The position numbers were made by a program, and so were the translations under genes. From assembly GCF_024721175.1 (NCBI RefSeq), contig NZ_CP099402.1, positions 620,001 to 684,000 of the forward strand: DNA of 64,000 bases, in the 5' to 3' direction. Origin of the DNA: Rhizobium sp. Pop5 (lineage in GTDB: Bacteria; Pseudomonadota; Alphaproteobacteria; Rhizobiales; Rhizobiaceae). Under the pieces are notes generated by a model, which had not been told where the DNA came from, did no database searches, and saw only the letters and a list, made by a program, of their open reading frames with translations. Shown here piece after piece: positions 24,777-34,517 of this stretch. Numbering within the stretch: position 1 is the first letter of the stretch; every line of letters begins with the position of its first letter.

Positions 24777-25766
24777 TCACCCCTTCTGGCGTGGAGATCG
24801 GGCCATCAGCCGGGCATACGCGATGGCCGACAGCATGTTGACGTGGTTGGCCTTTCCCGTGCCTGCAATGTCGAAAGCCGTGCCATGATCGACCGAGACG
24901 CGGTCGATCGGCAGGCCAAGCGAGACGTTCACGGCGGTTTCGAAGGCAACGAGCTTGATCGGGATGTGGCCCTGGTCGTGATACTGGGCGATGACGAGAT
25001 CGAAGGCGCCGTTATAGGCGCGGGCAAACACCGTATCGGCCGAGATCGGCCCGGCGACATCGATGCCCTTGGCCTGCGCCTGCCTGACGGCGGGCGCCAG
25101 GAATTCCGTGTCTTCGGTGCCGAACAGGCCGTTTTCGCCGCAATGCGGGTTAAGGCCGGCAACGGCGATGCGGGCCTTCTTGCCGAGGCGCAGGAAATGT
25201 TTGTGCCCGGCTTCGATGGTTGCCAGCACCCGCTCCGTCTTGGCGCGTTCGATCGCGCCTCTCAGCGAAATATGGGTCGAGACATGGATGGTGTTCAGAC
25301 GCTCGGAGGCAAGCAGCATGAAGGAACTCTTCGAGCCGGTCAGATGCGCGAGGAGCCCGGTATGGCCGTCATGGTGATGGCCGGCAAGGTTCATCGCCTC
25401 CTTGTTGATCGGCGCGGTGACGATGACATCGGCTTCGCCAGACATGGCGAGGTCGACGGCGCGGGTGATATAGCGCACCGAAGCGTCGCCCGCGACCGGG
25501 CTGACCTTGCCGATCTCTGGGAGGGCCGCGCCGAGCGGAACCTCGTCGACGGCGATCCTGCCATTGCCGGCGGCGTCGGCAGGCGCAAATTTCAGGCCAG
25601 TGCCGCTGACGCGGTCGGCCCGCTCCAGCGCTTCCACATTGCCGACGATGACGAAATCGCGGCGCTCTTCACTCGGAAGGGCGGCCAGGGCCTTGACGAT
25701 CACTTCGGGGCCGACGCCAGCGGGATCACCGAGCGTCACGGCGACTTTTGCATTCCTGTCCATCAT
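24777..25766 (-). CDS. PdxA-family dehydrogenase (4-phospho-threonate/erythronate type, PdxA2-like)
   Basis: A 329-residue protein of the PdxA family: [18 protein letters not shown] near the N-terminus, [25 protein letters not shown] with metal histidines, and [16 protein letters not shown] near the C-terminus. PdxA itself oxidises 4-phosphohydroxythreonine for vitamin B6. Family members next to a DUF1537 kinase oxidise and decarboxylate 4-phospho-D-threonate or erythronate to dihydroxyacetone phosphate. A DUF1537 kinase gene lies at 35506 in the same locus, so the catabolic role is favoured. The start at 25766 has AGAAGGGA about six bases upstream. It is the last gene of the minus-strand group and is separated from the alcohol dehydrogenase by a RIME-like repeat. 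Confidence 0.85.
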   Translation of the reverse strand: MMDRNAKVAVTLGDPAGVGPEVIVKALAALPSEERRDFVIVGNVEALERADRVSGTGLKFAPADAAGNGRIAVDEVPLGAALPEIGKVSPVAGDASVRYITRAVDLAMSGEADVIVTAPINKEAMNLAGHHHDGHTGLLAHLTGSKSSFMLLASERLNTIHVSTHISLRGAIERAKTERVLATIEAGHKHFLRLGKKARIAVAGLNPHCGENGLFGTEDTEFLAPAVRQAQAKGIDVAGPISADTVFARAYNGAFDLVIAQYHDQGHIPIKLVAFETAVNVSLGLPIDRVSVDHGTAFDIAGTGKANHVNMLSAIAYARLMARSPRQKG

Positions 25767-25795
25767 CAAAGTCCCTTCTGAAAACCGTGTCGCCT

Positions 25796-25909
25796 AGAGC
25801 ATGATGCCGAAAAGTGTAGGCGGTTTTCGGGCGACATCATGCTCTAACTCTTTAATTTAGAACAGGATTCAGATTTTTAGGCCGAACGGGCCTAAAATCA
25901 TCCTGTTCT
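25796..25909. repeat. RIME-like double palindromic repeat
   Basis: Two adjacent palindromes. The first (25796-25845) runs from AGAGCATGATG to CATCATGCTCT. The second (25859-25909) runs from AGAACAGGAT to ATCCTGTTCT with an inner TTAGGCC/GGCCTAA pair. Two large palindromes in about 110 bases match the description of RIME elements, short intergenic repeats of Rhizobium. The stop codon of the alcohol dehydrogenase (25908-25910) overlaps its edge. Transcripts would form strong hairpins that could affect mRNA stability. Confidence 0.8.
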
Positions 25910-27041
25910 AGAAAGCCGCCGCGTAAATCGAGCGAATGTCGGCGCGGGTGAGATCGCGCGGATTGTTATCAAGCAGCCGGCGAATGGCAAAAGCGTCGTC
26001 GGCCATGGCGTCGAGATCGCTTTCCGGCACGCCGAGGCCGGAGAGTTTCATCTCGATGCCGAGATCGGCGCAGAAAGCGTAAGCCGGATCGAAGACGGAT
26101 GCTGTATCGTCTGAGGCCTCATAACCGAGGGCCGCCATCACCGCCTTCGTCTTCTCCTGAGCCGACGGTGTGTTGAAGGCGAGAACATGCGGGAAGATCA
26201 GGGCGTTCGCCGCGCCATGCGCCACATGCCAGCGCGTACCGAGGGGATAGGCGAGCGCATGGCCGCCGGCGGTGTTGACCGGGCCGAGACAGAAGCCGCC
26301 GTAGAGCGAGGCGAGTGACAGGCCGGCGCGCGCTTCCGCGTCGCTGCCGTCCTTGACGGCGCGGGCGAGATATCTGCCGACCAGCCGTGTTCCCTCGATT
26401 GCATAGATATCGACCATCGGGTGGGCCTTGCGGTTGGTGAAGGCCTCGACGCAATGGGCCATTGCGTCGACGCCGGTGGCGGCCGTCGTGCGGGCCGGCA
26501 CGGTGAAGGTCAGGGCCGGATCGATGACGGCGATGTCGGCCAGCATATGCAGGCTTTCGACGGCAAGCTTCGCCATCGTCTTGGGATCGGTGACCAGCGC
26601 GCGGATGCCGGCTTCGCTGCCGGTGCCCGAGGTTGTCGGCACCTGGGCAAGGCCGGCCTTGCGCGGCCCGTGCACCTTGTTCGGGCCGACGACCTCATGC
26701 AGCGTCTGCACCGAGCCGGCAAGCACGGCGGCAAGCTTTGCCAGATCCATGGCGCTGCCGCCGCCGAAGCCGACGATCAGCTCGGCATCGGCTTCATTGG
26801 CCGCAGCCAGCACCTTATCGAGGTTGGCCGTATCCGGCTCGGGTGTCACTTCGGAGAAGACCGTCACCTCGCCCTTCAGCTCCAGCACGTCGATGCGCGA
26901 AGCGTTGAAAGCATCGGAGATGACAAGCATGCGCCGATAGCCTCTTTCGCTGGCCCATTTGCCGAGCTTCCCTGCCGTGCCGATGCCGAATTCGATCTGA
27001 TGCGGCCGAATTATCGTGATTGGCGAACCCAAGCTGGCCAT
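25908..27041 (-). CDS. Iron-containing alcohol dehydrogenase
   Basis: A 377-residue group III (Fe-dependent) alcohol dehydrogenase. Nucleotide-binding GGGSAMDLAK, TSGTGSEAGIRALVTD, and the metal ligands around D-x-x-x-H (GVDAMAHCVEAF) with GHALAYPLGTRWHVAHGAANALIFPHVLAF. The start at 27041 has GGGAGGA seven bases upstream; 25 further upstream codons are open but lack support. Family members reduce or oxidise small alcohols, lactaldehyde or maleylacetate. Within the sugar-acid locus it may oxidise a hydroxyl of the imported compound or interconvert an aldehyde product. It precedes pdxA on the same strand, with the RIME-like repeat between. Confidence 0.87.
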   Translation of the reverse strand: MASLGSPITIIRPHQIEFGIGTAGKLGKWASERGYRRMLVISDAFNASRIDVLELKGEVTVFSEVTPEPDTANLDKVLAAANEADAELIVGFGGGSAMDLAKLAAVLAGSVQTLHEVVGPNKVHGPRKAGLAQVPTTSGTGSEAGIRALVTDPKTMAKLAVESLHMLADIAVIDPALTFTVPARTTAATGVDAMAHCVEAFTNRKAHPMVDIYAIEGTRLVGRYLARAVKDGSDAEARAGLSLASLYGGFCLGPVNTAGGHALAYPLGTRWHVAHGAANALIFPHVLAFNTPSAQEKTKAVMAALGYEASDDTASVFDPAYAFCADLGIEMKLSGLGVPESDLDAMADDAFAIRRLLDNNPRDLTRADIRSIYAAAF

Positions 27042-27085
27042 GAACCAGTCCTCCCTGCAGGATCTTGCGGCAATAGTGTCGCTCT

Positions 27086-27101
27086 CTTTATTGTAAAGTT
27101 G
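27086..27101 (-). promoter_or_regulatory. Candidate operator upstream of the alcohol dehydrogenase
   Basis: CTTTATTGTAAAG (27086-27098) is a palindrome with 5-base arms, about 45 bases before the alcohol dehydrogenase start. The 10-mer TTTACAATAA, read in the gene's direction, recurs upstream of the divergent peptide-type importer (29735-29744). The locus has one GntR/FCD regulator gene, whose likely sites these are. An alternative is that TACAAT is simply a -10 box. Confidence 0.45.
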
Positions 27102-27396
27102 TAATGTCAAAGTCAAGCCGACATTCCCGAGAGCCTGAAATTTTGTCGCTCGATATCTGTCTGAGCAGGTTCTGAGATCAAGTCTTGGCGATTATTTTTC
27201 AGATAAAACAATGAGATATATGGATTTCGCCGACTGGGCGGGCATTTGGCCTGGGAAAAGCGGAGTCCATCGCGCCGGCAGTCAACCAGCCGGGCTTGTT
27301 GTCAATTCGCAGCTGTTCAGTCCGTCAAAACCAATCCACCTGCGTCCTTTCGGTGTTGATCGAACGCAGGTTTACAATTGATTGCCGCTGCTTTGC

Positions 27397-28584
27397 TTAC
27401 GGCAGGGTGGCCGGGTCGAGGCGCATATATTTGATGGCGCGCCGATAGTAGGTATAGGCGACATGGAGCGTGCGGTCGCCGCTTTGGATGACAGAGGGAT
27501 AGGAGAATTCGCGGTTCAGCGAATCCTTGGAATTGTTGCTGAGGCAGTGGCCGTCGCCGGTATCGAGGTCGATCCGATACGGGAAGCTCCTGCCGCCATC
27601 CCTCGATATTGCGAGGCTCAGCGGCGCACGCGGAACACCCCAGATCGCTTTCCGGCGGATATCGGCAACGGCGGCAGCCGTCTCTCCGGCGTCGTCGCCC
27701 TCGATTTCGTCATAGAGAGACAGGCGCCGCGCATCCGACATAGCGGCGTTCGAATGGTTGTAAACCATTGCGATTCCTCCATCATTCAGAACCGTGGCCT
27801 GAATGGAGGAGTTGTTGTTCGGAAGTTCGGTGGGCTCGGGCGCGCTCCACGTCCTGCCGCCATCGCTCGATCGGCTGGAAAGAATGCTTTCGGCGAAACG
27901 GTTGCGGTAGAAGGCAATCATCTCGTCGCCGCCGAGCGGCAGGATGTTCATATGCACGGCGCCGATGCTGTCGGCAATGTCGTGCATCTGCCAGCTTGCG
28001 CCGCCGTCGCGTGAGATCAGCACGGCCGCCGTATCGGCGTCGCCGCTCCAGCGCTGGCCGTTGAGGCCGACGCAGCGGAACACCGGAAGCAGCCATTCGC
28101 CCCTGCCGTTGACGACGATCTGCTGGCGAACGAATGTGCCGGGGCTGTCGCAGAGGATGCGGACCGGGCCGAAGCTTCGGCCGCCATCATCGGATATCCG
28201 GCATTTGACAACGGAACCGTCCTGATTGCCCGAGGTCTGCGAGGTATAGAGCAGCCATGTCTTCCCGTCAGGAGCATTGAAAATCAATGGGTTTTGCTCG
28301 GATTTCTGCGGATCGTCGGTCATCTTTTCAGGCTCGGACCAGCGCTTCGACCCCGGCGCCAGCCGCGACATGTAAATCGAGATGTCGCCCATGCCCTCCA
28401 TCGTGCCGCCGAACCAGACGCAGGTCAGCGTGCCATCGGGCAAAAAGGCGAGATTGGCCGCATGGTTCTGGATACAGGGGGAAGGCAGATAAGCATCGGC
28501 TCGGCCCGCAACATTGGGGTGAGGTGTGATAGTCCCGGTCATCAAGGCGGGGACGGCTTCGGGGGAAAGGCCGGTAAAGGTCAT
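27397..28584 (-). CDS. BNR/Asp-box (sialidase-fold) hydrolase-like protein
   Basis: A 395-residue six-bladed propeller protein of the exo-alpha-sialidase superfamily. Four Asp boxes are visible: SDDGGRSFG, SRDGGASWQ, SSDGGRTWS, SRDGGRSFP. N-terminal SPCIQNHAANLAFLPDGTLTCVWFGG is the typical first blade. There is no signal peptide, so it acts in the cytoplasm, presumably on a compound brought in by the importer encoded nearby. True sialidase activity should not be assumed; many such proteins in catabolic clusters have unassigned substrates. The start at 28584 follows GAGGAG by seven bases. It lies 11 bases downstream of the DHDPS-family gene, which points to a common operon. Confidence 0.83.
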   Translation of the reverse strand: MTFTGLSPEAVPALMTGTITPHPNVAGRADAYLPSPCIQNHAANLAFLPDGTLTCVWFGGTMEGMGDISIYMSRLAPGSKRWSEPEKMTDDPQKSEQNPLIFNAPDGKTWLLYTSQTSGNQDGSVVKCRISDDGGRSFGPVRILCDSPGTFVRQQIVVNGRGEWLLPVFRCVGLNGQRWSGDADTAAVLISRDGGASWQMHDIADSIGAVHMNILPLGGDEMIAFYRNRFAESILSSRSSDGGRTWSAPEPTELPNNNSSIQATVLNDGGIAMVYNHSNAAMSDARRLSLYDEIEGDDAGETAAAVADIRRKAIWGVPRAPLSLAISRDGGRSFPYRIDLDTGDGHCLSNNSKDSLNREFSYPSVIQSGDRTLHVAYTYYRRAIKYMRLDPATLP

Positions 28585-28595
28585 GGCGGATCTCC

Positions 28596-29501
28596 TCAAG
28601 GCAGCTTGGCGTAGCTTTCGGCGAGCGCAGCATAGTCCGCATCGCCGAGCGGCATCAGCGGCGCGCGTGTGCGCCTCCAGGCGGGATTGCCTGTCTTCAG
28701 GCCCACCATTGCCTTGATGGTCGGGATCTGGACGTAAGAGTTGGAGAGCGTGCGATAGGCGTTGATGCGCGCCTGCGCCGCCTCGACATCGGCGGCGCGC
28801 GCCTCGTCATGGACATGATCGTAAACAGTGCGCAGCGAATCCGCCACGAGATTGGAGGTTGCGGTGATGCAGCCAGCGCCGCCGGCCTTCATGAGCGGCA
28901 GCAGCAGCGGATCGGCGCCGGCCAGAACGGAAAAGCTGGGATAGGCGGCGATGATCGCCTGCATGTTATTGAAATCGCCAGCGGATTCCTTGATGCCGAC
29001 GATGGTTTCGGGGAAGGCGGCGATGAGCCGGCCGATCAGCGGAATAGAGAGCGGCACGCCCGAGACCTGCGGGATGTGGTAGAGGATGACCTGCAGGCGC
29101 GTGTCGGCGATCTTTTCCAGCACTTGCGAATAGGCGGCAAAGAGCCCGTCGTCGGAAACGCCCTTGTAGTAGAAGGGCGGTAGCATCACCACTTGGGTCA
29201 CGCCGACCGACAGCGCATGCCGAGTCAGTTCCACCGTTTCTGGAATGGCGACGACGCCCGTGCCCGGCAGCAGCTTGTCGGCAGGAATGCCGGCCTTCAG
29301 CGCTGCTTCCAGAATGGCACGCCGCTCCGCCCCGGAAAAGGAATTGGCCTCGCCGGTCGTGCCGAGCAGAGCTACCCCATGGCATCCCTCGGCCAGCAGC
29401 CGCCGGCAATGATCGGTGAATAGGGCGAAATCCGGCGTATTGTCCGCGGTCAGCGGCGTTGCTGCCGCGCTGAAAACGCCTGTAATCCTGTGATGGCTCA
29501 T
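28596..29501 (-). CDS. DHDPS/N-acetylneuraminate lyase family aldolase
   Basis: A 301-residue class I aldolase of the DapA/NanA superfamily. GTTGE at 47-51, the catalytic tyrosine Y141 in ILYHIP, and the Schiff-base lysine K171 in VGIKESAGD are all in place. Start at 29501 behind GAGGAGGGC. The superfamily cleaves or condenses 2-keto acids such as pyruvate with aldehydes. As a partner of a sialidase-fold protein it invites comparison with N-acetylneuraminate lyase, but the neighbours encode sugar-acid enzymes, not amino-sugar ones, so a 2-keto-3-deoxy sugar acid is at least as likely. Confidence 0.86.
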   Translation of the reverse strand: MSHHRITGVFSAAATPLTADNTPDFALFTDHCRRLLAEGCHGVALLGTTGEANSFSGAERRAILEAALKAGIPADKLLPGTGVVAIPETVELTRHALSVGVTQVVMLPPFYYKGVSDDGLFAAYSQVLEKIADTRLQVILYHIPQVSGVPLSIPLIGRLIAAFPETIVGIKESAGDFNNMQAIIAAYPSFSVLAGADPLLLPLMKAGGAGCITATSNLVADSLRTVYDHVHDEARAADVEAAQARINAYRTLSNSYVQIPTIKAMVGLKTGNPAWRRTRAPLMPLGDADYAALAESYAKLP

Positions 29502-29726
29502 CCCGCCCTCCTCGGCGCGTCCCTCTTGCCGATCGGTGTTCAAACCGTTCGGCTGCGCATGCAATCATCACTCGTCTGTCGCGATGGAGTGCCAAGAACT
29601 TTTCCATTGCGGCGATTTTGTCAAGAAGACAAAGTGGCCTCGTGGAAAACCAAAAAACTATCTATTTGTTTTTACATGTATATTTTTTGTGATAATTTTT
29701 GTTCGACTGAAAAACGCGATTTTTTG

Positions 29727-29744
29727 TTGACATATTTACAATAA
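29727..29744 (+). promoter_or_regulatory. Candidate promoter/operator of the Opp-type importer operon
   Basis: In an AT-rich divergent region, TTGACA (29727-29732) is followed by TTTACAATAA (29735-29744), the same 10-mer found upstream of the alcohol dehydrogenase gene. TTGT...ACAA arms surround it (29724-29741). It lies about 80 bases before the binding-protein start. A GntR/FCD regulator from this locus is the likely binder. Confidence 0.45.
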
Positions 29745-29826
29745 CGGGAGAACGATACGGAACGGATTGTGCTGCGCCTGGCAAGGGGCAGGGAGAGCGC
29801 TGCCGAATTTACCGTGGGAGGAACGC

Positions 29827-31464
29827 ATGTCTTTTGATCAATCTGATAAAACCAATATCTCGCGTCGCAATGCGCTGAAGCTTGGCCTTGCTGCCGGCGT
29901 CGGCCTCACCGTGTTCGGAATGAATGCCCGTATCGTGATGGCCGATGAAGGCCAGGTCCTGAAGGTCGCCCATCCGGCCTTCGACCAGGATTGGTCGCCG
30001 CTGCGCGGCGGCGGCAGGACCTTCCGCTGGAATTCGATCTGGTGGGCTTCGCCGATGTATTTCGACAGCGAAGGCAATATCAAGCCTTATGTCTTCACCA
30101 GCTGGGAATCGGCCGACAACACGGTCTGGACCTTCAAGATCGATCCCAAGGCCGTCTTCTCCGACGGCAGCAAGATCACCTCGGCCGATGTCAAGGGATC
30201 GTGGGAAGTCGCCTCGATGCCGAACACCAAGAGCCAGCGCGCCGACCAGGTGCTGAGCAAGGTCAAGGGTTACGCCGAAATCGCCGCCGGCTCCGGCAAC
30301 GAGCTGACCGGTGTCGCGACACCCGACGAGGGCACGGTCATCGTGACGCTCGCCGCCGCCGATCCGATCTTCTTCATGCGTCTCGCAAACCATATCGCGC
30401 CGATCACCAAGGCGTCGCAGTCCCGCGGCAGCGACGGCGAGGAAATCATCGACTGGTACAAGCCGGAGAACAAGCCGGTCTTCTCCGGCCCCTTCAAGCT
30501 GACGAGCATCGATATCGATGCCGGCAAGATCACCTTCGAGCCGAACGAGAACTTCTTTGGGCAGAAGCCGAAGCTTGCCCGCATCGACATTACCTCGATC
30601 GAGGACAATGTCACCGCGACGTCGCTGATCAAGTCGGGCGAGTTCAACGCCCATACCGAGCTCGTGACGTCGACGATCATTCAGGATCTCGGCCCGGAAT
30701 TCTCGGCCGGCCCGCTGATCCCGACCAGTCAGCATTTCTGGTTCAACATCTCGCGCGCGCCGATGGACGATCCGAAGGTACGCCAGGCGCTGATCATGGC
30801 GGTCGATCGCGACGGCCTGTTCAAGGCCTCCTATCCGGATGGACCGCACAAGAAGGCCGACCAGATCCTCAATTCGGTTCCCGGCGCCGACAATTCCGGC
30901 TTCGAGCCCTTTCCCTATGATCCGGCTGCCGCCAAGAAGCTGCTCGCCGAATCGAGCTATGGCGGCCCCGAGCGCCTGCCGAAGCTCCTGTTCGTCGGCA
31001 TCTCGGCGCCGGCCATTCAGGCCGCCGCCCAGTTCATCGCCGAGCAGTGGCGCCAGAACCTCGGCATCACTGCCGTCGACATGAAGCCGCAGCAGGACGC
31101 CTATGCCGGCCCGGATCAGAACTCGGTCCAGATCTTCCGCGACGATGTCGGCACCCGTGTTCCCGACGCCGTTTCCTATCTGGCGGGCAGCATCGCCTCG
31201 ACCTCGTCGAACGCGCAGAACAAGCTCGGCGGATACAAGAACGACAAGGTCGACAGCGCCCTTGCCGAAGCGGCGACCAAGGCTGCGGACGATCCGCAAC
31301 GCGTTACTCTCGCCCAGGAAGCCCAGAAGGCGTTCCGTGAGGATTGGGCCTTCATTCCATGGTATTCTCAGGCGATGTCGCGCTGGGCCACCAAGGAGGT
31401 CAAGGGCATGGAGAAGAACCTCGACTGGCAGATCGCCGAACCCTGGAACATCTCCATCGGCTGA
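29827..31464 (+). CDS. Peptide/oligosaccharide-type ABC binding protein (SBP family 5), Tat-exported
   Basis: A 545-residue family 5 solute-binding protein. The N-terminus has a twin-arginine signal, SRRNALKLG (residues 12-20, RR at 13-14), a hydrophobic stretch, and cleavage near MADEG. Later: PYVFTSWESADNTVWTFKI, FSDGSKITSADVKGSWE, APMDDPKVRQALIMAVDRD, all family features. GGGAGG precedes the ATG by five bases. Family 5 proteins bind peptides, but rhizobial members also take oligosaccharides, opines and glycosides. It heads the operon with two permeases, two ATPases and a kinase. Tat export suggests folding before secretion. Confidence 0.9.
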   Translation: MSFDQSDKTNISRRNALKLGLAAGVGLTVFGMNARIVMADEGQVLKVAHPAFDQDWSPLRGGGRTFRWNSIWWASPMYFDSEGNIKPYVFTSWESADNTVWTFKIDPKAVFSDGSKITSADVKGSWEVASMPNTKSQRADQVLSKVKGYAEIAAGSGNELTGVATPDEGTVIVTLAAADPIFFMRLANHIAPITKASQSRGSDGEEIIDWYKPENKPVFSGPFKLTSIDIDAGKITFEPNENFFGQKPKLARIDITSIEDNVTATSLIKSGEFNAHTELVTSTIIQDLGPEFSAGPLIPTSQHFWFNISRAPMDDPKVRQALIMAVDRDGLFKASYPDGPHKKADQILNSVPGADNSGFEPFPYDPAAAKKLLAESSYGGPERLPKLLFVGISAPAIQAAAQFIAEQWRQNLGITAVDMKPQQDAYAGPDQNSVQIFRDDVGTRVPDAVSYLAGSIASTSSNAQNKLGGYKNDKVDSALAEAATKAADDPQRVTLAQEAQKAFREDWAFIPWYSQAMSRWATKEVKGMEKNLDWQIAEPWNISIG

Positions 31465-31594
31465 TCCGCAACGATAGTCTCCTGGCAATAAGCGCGCGAA
31501 GGCCGCAAGGCCTTCGCGCAAGTTTCAAGAAGAGATGCGATCCGCCGCTTCTGCAAAGAGCGGGAACGCGTCGTACAACAGGTGGGAGGTGGCC

Positions 31595-32551
31595 TTGCTG
31601 CGCTACGTGCTAACCCGGTTCGCCATCTGGATTCCGTCCGTTCTCGTGGTGATGCTGGCCGTCTACGCGCTGGCTTTCTATGGCGCCGGTGATCCGATCA
31701 AGCTCATCTTTCTGCGCGCGCCGGGCGACGTCGCCTATAATCCGCAGCGCATCGAGGCCATCCGCGAAAGTGCGGGTCTCAACAGGCCCTTCATCGAGCA
31801 GTTCGGCCTTTATATATGGAACCTGCTGCACGGCCAGTTCGGCAATTCGCTGACATCGGGCCGCGCCGTCTGGGCGATGGTCGCGGCCGCCGCCCCGGTC
31901 TCGTTCCAGCTTGCCCTCTGTGCCATCATCCTGACGGCCGTCGTCGCAATCCCGCTCGGCATGATCGCTGCGCTGAACCAGAATTCCCGCCTCGACTATG
32001 CCATTCTTGGCTCGGCGCTCTTCCTTTGGGCGATCCCTGCCTATGTCGCCGGTCCGCTGCTGATGGTCGGCCTCATCGTGCTCTTGCCGGGGGCGAGCGT
32101 GCCTTATGGCTGGGGCGGCGTCTTCGATGTCCGCATCCTGCTGCCGCTGATCGTGCTTTCCTTCCAGCCGATCGCGCTGATCGTGCGCCAGACGCGCGCC
32201 GCCGTCATCGAGGTGCTCTCGGAGGATTTCGTCCGCACCGCGCGCGCCAAGGGCGTGCCCGAAATCATCGTGGCGCTGCGCCATATCCTGCGCCCGGTGC
32301 TGACGCCTGTCGTCACGCAGCTCGGCCTGATCATGATCACCATCGTCAACGGCGCCATCTTCGTCGAGCTTGTCTTCGGCCTGCCGGGTCTCGGCCGCCT
32401 GACGGTGCAGGCGCTGATCAATTCCGATTATCCCGTCATCCTGGCGATCACGCTGATCGGATCGTTCCTGGTGATGGTGTCGAACCTCCTGGTGGACGTG
32501 CTCTATCCGCTGCTCGATCCGCGCGCCAACGATTCAAGAAGGAGCCGCTGA
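31595..32551 (+). CDS. Opp/Dpp-type ABC permease (DppB-like)
   Basis: A 318-residue membrane protein starting LRYVLTRFAIWIPSV, the standard DppB beginning. The TTG at 31595 is chosen because GGGAGG ends five bases before it; a GTG two codons earlier overlaps that site. The BPD domain contains VLSEDFVRTARAKGVPEI (EAA-type loop) and FVELVFGLPGLGRLTVQAL. Six transmembrane segments are expected. It pairs with the following permease. Confidence 0.88.
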   Translation: MLRYVLTRFAIWIPSVLVVMLAVYALAFYGAGDPIKLIFLRAPGDVAYNPQRIEAIRESAGLNRPFIEQFGLYIWNLLHGQFGNSLTSGRAVWAMVAAAAPVSFQLALCAIILTAVVAIPLGMIAALNQNSRLDYAILGSALFLWAIPAYVAGPLLMVGLIVLLPGASVPYGWGGVFDVRILLPLIVLSFQPIALIVRQTRAAVIEVLSEDFVRTARAKGVPEIIVALRHILRPVLTPVVTQLGLIMITIVNGAIFVELVFGLPGLGRLTVQALINSDYPVILAITLIGSFLVMVSNLLVDVLYPLLDPRANDSRRSR

Positions 32552-32553
32552 CC

Positions 32554-33513
32554 ATGTCCGCAATCCCTCTTTCCACCACCGAGACCATCGAGGAGCCGCC
32601 AGTCAGCCTGTGGCGCGACGCCTGGCATCGGCTGTGGCGCAACAAGCTCGCCGTCTTCGGCCTCGTCGTCGTCCTGATCCTCGCCTTCACCGCGATCTTC
32701 GGGCCTTACCTCACGCCCTATGATTATCTCAGTCAGGACCTCAACGCCCGCAACGCACTGCCGTCGATGAGCCACCTCTTCGGAACCGATGATCTCGGCC
32801 GCGACGTCTTCAGCCGCGTCGTCTTCGGCACGCGCACCGCCTTCCTCGTCGCCGTCATCGTCACCTTCTTCGCCGTGCTGATCGGCCTCACCCTCGGCGC
32901 GGTGGCCGGTTTCTTCGGCAATCCCTTCGACCGCGCCATCATGTGGCTGACCGACGTCACGATGTCGGTCCCCAACCTGCTGCTCGTCGTCGTCATCAAC
33001 GCCTCGCTGAAATCGCCGATCACCCGATGGATGGAGGCGCGTTATCTCGAGACCCTCAATCCCTTCTACCGCCAGACCATATGGGTCGACTTCATCCTCG
33101 TCTTCGGCTCGATGGCGCTGATCTCCTGGCCGCCTTATGCCCGTCTCGTGCGCGCTCAGGTGCTGTCGATCCGCAGCCGCCCCTATATTACCGCCGCCCA
33201 GGCGCTCGGGCTGTCGAACTGGGTCATCATCAAGCGCTATGTCGTGCCGAATGCGCTCGGGCCGCTGATCGTCTCGGTCAGCGCCGGTCTCGGCACGGCG
33301 ATGGTGCTGGAAAGCGCCTTCAGCTTCCTCGGCGTCGGCGTCAACCCGCCGACGCCGAGCTGGGGCAACATGATCTCGGACGGCCTTCGCGTCTGGCAGC
33401 ATTATCCGCATCTTCTCGCCGCTCCGGCGGCCGTGCTCGGCCTTGCCTCGGTTGCCTTCAGCTTCCTCGGCGACGGCCTCAACGACGCGCTCAATCCGCG
33501 GGGCAGCAAATGA
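32554..33513 (+). CDS. Opp/Dpp-type ABC permease (DppC-like)
   Basis: A 319-residue membrane protein. N-terminal cytoplasmic helix [18 protein letters not shown], then a transmembrane segment and [21 protein letters not shown], the DppC signature. The coupling loop includes [22 protein letters not shown]. The region around residues 150-185 ([20 protein letters not shown]) is longer than in classic DppC. AAGAAGGAG lies nine bases before the ATG. It completes the importer channel. Confidence 0.88.
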   Translation: MSAIPLSTTETIEEPPVSLWRDAWHRLWRNKLAVFGLVVVLILAFTAIFGPYLTPYDYLSQDLNARNALPSMSHLFGTDDLGRDVFSRVVFGTRTAFLVAVIVTFFAVLIGLTLGAVAGFFGNPFDRAIMWLTDVTMSVPNLLLVVVINASLKSPITRWMEARYLETLNPFYRQTIWVDFILVFGSMALISWPPYARLVRAQVLSIRSRPYITAAQALGLSNWVIIKRYVVPNALGPLIVSVSAGLGTAMVLESAFSFLGVGVNPPTPSWGNMISDGLRVWQHYPHLLAAPAAVLGLASVAFSFLGDGLNDALNPRGSK

Positions 33514-34517
33514 TGAACACGCAAAACAGAGAACGCCTGCTCGATGTCAGGAACCTCACCGTCGAAATCGACGGCCGCAACGGCCCGGCCGTCGTCGTCG
33601 ACGGCATCGATCTCCACGTCGACAAGGGCGAGACGCTCGGCGTCGTCGGCGAATCCGGCTGCGGCAAGAGCCTCACCATGCTGAGCCTGATGCGGCTCCT
33701 GCCGAACAAGATCAAGGTCGCCAGGGGAACGGCCAGCTTCGCCGGCCGCGACCTGCAGACGATGTCGAATGCCGAACTGCGCAAGGTGCGCGGCGGCGAT
33801 ATCGGCTTCGTCTTCCAGGACCCGATGACCTCACTCAATCCGGTCATGCGCGTCGGCGACCAGATCTGCGAACCGCTGATCTATCACCGCAAAATGAAAA
33901 AGGCGGAGGCTCGCGTCCGCGCTGTCGAGCTTCTGCGCCTCGTCGGCATTCCCGGCCCGGAAGAGCGGCTGCAGGCCTTTCCGCATGAACTATCAGGCGG
34001 CATGCGCCAGCGCGTGATGATCGCGATCGGTCTTGCCTGCAACCCCAAGCTACTGATCGCCGACGAGCCGACGACGGCGCTCGACGTCACCATCCAGGCC
34101 CAGATCGTCGATCTGGTGAAGGACCTGCGTGCCAAGCTCGGCATGTCCGTCGTCTGGATCACCCATGATCTGGCGCTGATTGCCGGCCTCGTCGATCGCG
34201 TCGCCGTGCTCTATGCGGGCACGGTCGTTGAGGACGCCCCGGTCGACGAGCTCTATGCCTGCCCAAGCCATCCCTATACGCGCGGCCTGCTCTCCTCGAT
34301 CCCGAAACTGTCCGATCCGCCGGCAAGCCGGCTCTCCTCGATCGGCGGCACGCCGCCGGAGCCGGGGCGCCGCCCGAAGGGCTGTCCGTTTGCGCCGCGC
34401 TGCCCGCTCGTCGAGGCGATCTGTCACGAGAAGGTGCCGCGGCTCGAACCCTTGAGCGGCAGCAGCAACCATCGCGCCGCCTGTTTCGTCGTCCAGAGAA
34501 TGCAGGAGGCCGCGTGA
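33510..34517 (+). CDS. Opp/Dpp-type ABC ATPase (DppD-like)
   Basis: A 335-residue ATPase with Walker [11 protein letters not shown]-loop [14 protein letters not shown], signature [16 protein letters not shown], Walker [17 protein letters not shown] and [15 protein letters not shown]. The C-terminal oligopeptide-transporter tail (CPFAPRCP...C) carries the cysteine pattern of this family, which can hold an iron-sulfur cluster. Starts by ATGATG overlap with the permease stop and abuts the second ATPase. Confidence 0.92.
   Translation: MMNTQNRERLLDVRNLTVEIDGRNGPAVVVDGIDLHVDKGETLGVVGESGCGKSLTMLSLMRLLPNKIKVARGTASFAGRDLQTMSNAELRKVRGGDIGFVFQDPMTSLNPVMRVGDQICEPLIYHRKMKKAEARVRAVELLRLVGIPGPEERLQAFPHELSGGMRQRVMIAIGLACNPKLLIADEPTTALDVTIQAQIVDLVKDLRAKLGMSVVWITHDLALIAGLVDRVAVLYAGTVVEDAPVDELYACPSHPYTRGLLSSIPKLSDPPASRLSSIGGTPPEPGRRPKGCPFAPRCPLVEAICHEKVPRLEPLSGSSNHRAACFVVQRMQEAA

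Noticed and set aside
29809..31521. A 570-codon open frame on the minus strand opposite the family 5 binding protein gene
   Set aside because: It mirrors the plus gene; its product is rich in Arg, Asp and Gly in the pattern produced by GC-rich antisense codons and matches no fold, while the plus frame has clear Tat and binding-protein features.
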